From Pseudoalteromonas ruthenica (lineage in GTDB: Bacteria; Pseudomonadota; Gammaproteobacteria; Enterobacterales; Alteromonadaceae): a DNA stretch of 64,000 nucleotides. Location of the stretch: the NCBI RefSeq assembly GCF_008808095.1, contig NZ_CP023396.1:1736001-1800000 (forward strand), in the 5' to 3' direction. Position 1 is the first letter of the stretch, and each line of letters starts with the position of its first letter. Below are positions 62,360 to 64,000 of the stretch, in pieces. Both the position numbers and the translations under genes were made by a program. Below the pieces are notes generated by a model, which ran no database searches, was not told where the DNA came from, and saw nothing but the letters and a program-made list of their open reading frames with translations.

Positions 62360-63421
62360 ATGAAAGCCACATTTATAAATCCATTCACTAGCGTGCTTAT
62401 CTGCTCGGCCCTATGGGCAAGTGCAACCCTAGCTGCAAATAATGCCCATACTGCACAGGTGAGTCACGGAGCCAATAACTTCTATCAAAGCGAGCGTATC
62501 TCTATGCAAAAAGTTACATTCAACAATCAATATCACATGCAGGTTACTGGTAATTTATACCTGCCCGAAAACATGCAGGCGGATGAGCGCAAACCAGCAA
62601 TTATCGTGGGTCACCCAATGGGAGCGGTGAAAGAACAAAGTGCCGTACTCTATGCACAAAAGCTTGCGGAAATGGGTTTTGTCACACTGGCCATTGATCT
62701 GTCATTTTGGGGTGAAAGCGAAGGCAATCCGCGCAATGCCGTGCTACCAGACATGTATGCCGAAGATTTTAGTGCCGCAGTCGATTACTTAGGTGCCAAC
62801 GAGCATGTCGATGCCAAACGTATCGGCGTACTGGGCATATGCGGCAGCGGTGGCTTCGCAATCAGTGCTGCGAAAATCGACCCGCGTATGAAAGCCATAG
62901 CCACGGTGAGTATGTATAACATGGGGGCATTCACTCGCAACCTGTATAACCAGTCGCAAACGCTGGCACAACGTAAACAAGTGATCGCTCAAGCTGCTGC
63001 GCAGCGCAATGTTGAGTTTGCAGGCGGGGAAACTCGATACACCGGCGGCACTCCTCATGAAATCAATGACGATTCACACCCCATAGCTAAAGAGTTTTAC
63101 GATTTTTACCGCACACCACGTGGCCAATATACGCCTGCGGGCTCCTCACCTGAGCTGACCACGCACCCTACGCTTAGCAGCAATACTAAGTTTATGAATT
63201 TTTATCCGTTCAATGACATGGAACTGATCTCGCCGCGCCCGCTACTTTTTATTTCCGGCGACCAAGCGCATTCCATTGAATTTAGCCAAGATGCCTATGC
63301 CCGCGCAGCTGAGCCCAAAGAGCTCTACCTAGTTGAAGGCGCCGGCCATGTTGACTTATATGATCGTGTTGAGTTGATCCCATTTGCTAAGCTCGGCAAC
63401 TTTTTCAACACCCACCTATAA
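62360..63421 (+). CDS. Exported alpha/beta hydrolase, YcjY-like
   Basis: A 353-residue hydrolase with a Sec signal peptide (cut after LAA). The nucleophile elbow is LGICGSGGFA, where Cys stands at the usual Ser position (GxCxS), as in dienelactone-hydrolase-like YcjY proteins. The Asp is likely in LFISGDQAH and the His in GAGHVDLYD. An oxyanion block VGHPMGAVKEQ precedes. GGAGG precedes the ATG; a longer frame is rejected. It is followed by the alcohol dehydrogenase on the same strand. Confidence 0.86.
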   Translation: MKATFINPFTSVLICSALWASATLAANNAHTAQVSHGANNFYQSERISMQKVTFNNQYHMQVTGNLYLPENMQADERKPAIIVGHPMGAVKEQSAVLYAQKLAEMGFVTLAIDLSFWGESEGNPRNAVLPDMYAEDFSAAVDYLGANEHVDAKRIGVLGICGSGGFAISAAKIDPRMKAIATVSMYNMGAFTRNLYNQSQTLAQRKQVIAQAAAQRNVEFAGGETRYTGGTPHEINDDSHPIAKEFYDFYRTPRGQYTPAGSSPELTTHPTLSSNTKFMNFYPFNDMELISPRPLLFISGDQAHSIEFSQDAYARAAEPKELYLVEGAGHVDLYDRVELIPFAKLGNFFNTHL

Positions 63422-63474
63422 TTTGCTGACTCTAGGGCAGTCTATCACTGCCCTATCATTATTTTGGAGGCTTT

Positions 63475-64000
63475 ATGAAAACCACAGGCTATGCTGCACA
63501 TTCACATGACACACCATTGGTGCCTTATGAATATCATTGTCGGCAGTTACGAGAGGACGATGTGGCCATCGAGATCCTCTACAGTGGCGTTTGTCACAGT
63601 GATTTGCACACCGTAAAAAATGATTGGGGGTGGACGCTTTACCCTAGTGTGCCTGGCCATGAGATCGTCGGCCGAGTCATTGCGGTCGGTGCCAAAGTTA
63701 CAGGTTACAACAAAGGTGATCATGTGGCGGTAGGCTGTATGGTCGATAGCTGCCAACATTGCAGCCAATGTCACGCAGGCGAGGAGCAGTTTTGTGAGCA
63801 CGGTTTTACCCAAACCTATAATAGCCCAGATCCCCATACTAAAGAGATCACTAAAGGCGGTTATGCAAAGAACATCGTGGTGCGCGAGGAATTTGTACTC
63901 GCTGTGCCAGCGGCGCTCGATTTAGCAAAGACCGCACCTTTGCTCTGCGCGGGCATTACCACCTATTCGCCCCTGAGAACATGGAATGTTGCCCCAGGCA
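63475..64000 (+). CDS. Zinc-dependent alcohol dehydrogenase, N-terminal part (window edge)
   Basis: Medium-chain dehydrogenase of the YahK/cinnamyl-alcohol type; about 175 N-terminal residues are in the window. Catalytic zinc ligands are Cys in GVCHSDLH and His-Glu in PGHEIVG; the structural zinc site is SCQHCSQCHAGEEQFC with four cysteines. TTGGAGG precedes the ATG at 63475. The frame runs off the right edge, so no stop is seen. It likely reduces aldehydes with NADPH, which fits an AraC/aldehyde-response locus (inference). Confidence 0.93.
   Translation, partial: MKTTGYAAHSHDTPLVPYEYHCRQLREDDVAIEILYSGVCHSDLHTVKNDWGWTLYPSVPGHEIVGRVIAVGAKVTGYNKGDHVAVGCMVDSCQHCSQCHAGEEQFCEHGFTQTYNSPDPHTKEITKGGYAKNIVVREEFVLAVPAALDLAKTAPLLCAGITTYSPLRTWNVAPG

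Noticed and set aside
1..64000. tRNA, rRNA, CRISPR, insertion sequence or prophage
   Set aside because: No T-loop type GGTTCGAATCC, no repeat-spacer array, no transposase or phage gene was found on reading the window.

Overview
The window is one contiguous piece of a Gammaproteobacterial chromosome, most like a marine Alteromonadales (Pseudoalteromonas/Shewanella type) genome. Reasons: the classic murJ / ribF-ileS-lspA-fkpB-ispH block divergent from rpsT, a TTG-started rpsT, TyrR with tyrosine catabolism genes, a LodA/LodB-type quinoprotein system of the kind known from Marinomonas and Pseudoalteromonas, and many secreted peptidases and lipoproteins. The genus is an inference. I see no rRNA, tRNA, insertion sequence, prophage or CRISPR array. 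Genes are tightly packed and many convergent pairs share one bidirectional terminator hairpin.

Layout. 1-6.6 kb (minus strand): ispH (cut by the window edge), fkpB, lspA, ileS, ribF, murJ. 6.6-15.7 kb: rpsT, an orphan single-domain response regulator, two small unknown genes, smrA, an unlisted 34-residue membrane peptide, a GhrA-type reductase, an OlsF-type ornithine-lipid synthase, dapE, ompW, a thioesterase and a secreted unknown. 15.7-22.1 kb: tyrR, a peptide transporter with a structured leader, and hppD-fahA for tyrosine breakdown (homogentisate dioxygenase is not here). 22.2-28.9 kb: an M23 peptidase overlapping a bactofilin, a hotdog protein, a Bcr/CflA exporter, a subtilase, a LysE/RhtB exporter and mgsA. 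28.9-37.7 kb: a periplasmic ATP-dependent DNA ligase, an HAD phosphatase, a TonB receptor, an MscS channel, an HdeD-like protein, a MiaE-like diiron hydroxylase, a sulfotransferase and a four-helix protein.

37.9-53.4 kb: a sigma-54 activator with a degenerate receiver domain, a LiaF/DUF1707-like protein, a membrane diguanylate cyclase, two lipoproteins, a zinc-ribbon protein, a secreted amidase, a DedA-like protein, a CBS protein, a YjbR protein, an S9 peptidase, an erythromycin-esterase-like protein overlapping a cytochrome b561, a membrane LytTR regulator, PrpE and a VOC protein.

The two most distinctive regions are at the right end. 53.65-58.38 kb is a three-gene operon: a secreted protein with a c-type heme motif, a LodA-like protein carrying the Cys and Trp expected to form the cysteine tryptophylquinone cofactor, and the LodB-like flavoprotein that matures it. 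The dedicated heme protein suggests electron transfer to cytochrome instead of, or as well as, to oxygen. 58.4-64 kb is an AraC-family regulon: cupin / cyclophilin-like / MFS on one side, AraC, a second homologous cupin, an alpha/beta hydrolase and a zinc alcohol dehydrogenase. Three copies of the 11-base sequence TTNTAGGCAAG lie in its two control regions, which predicts the operator and links the genes, probably in a response to reactive carbonyl or similar electrophilic compounds (inference).
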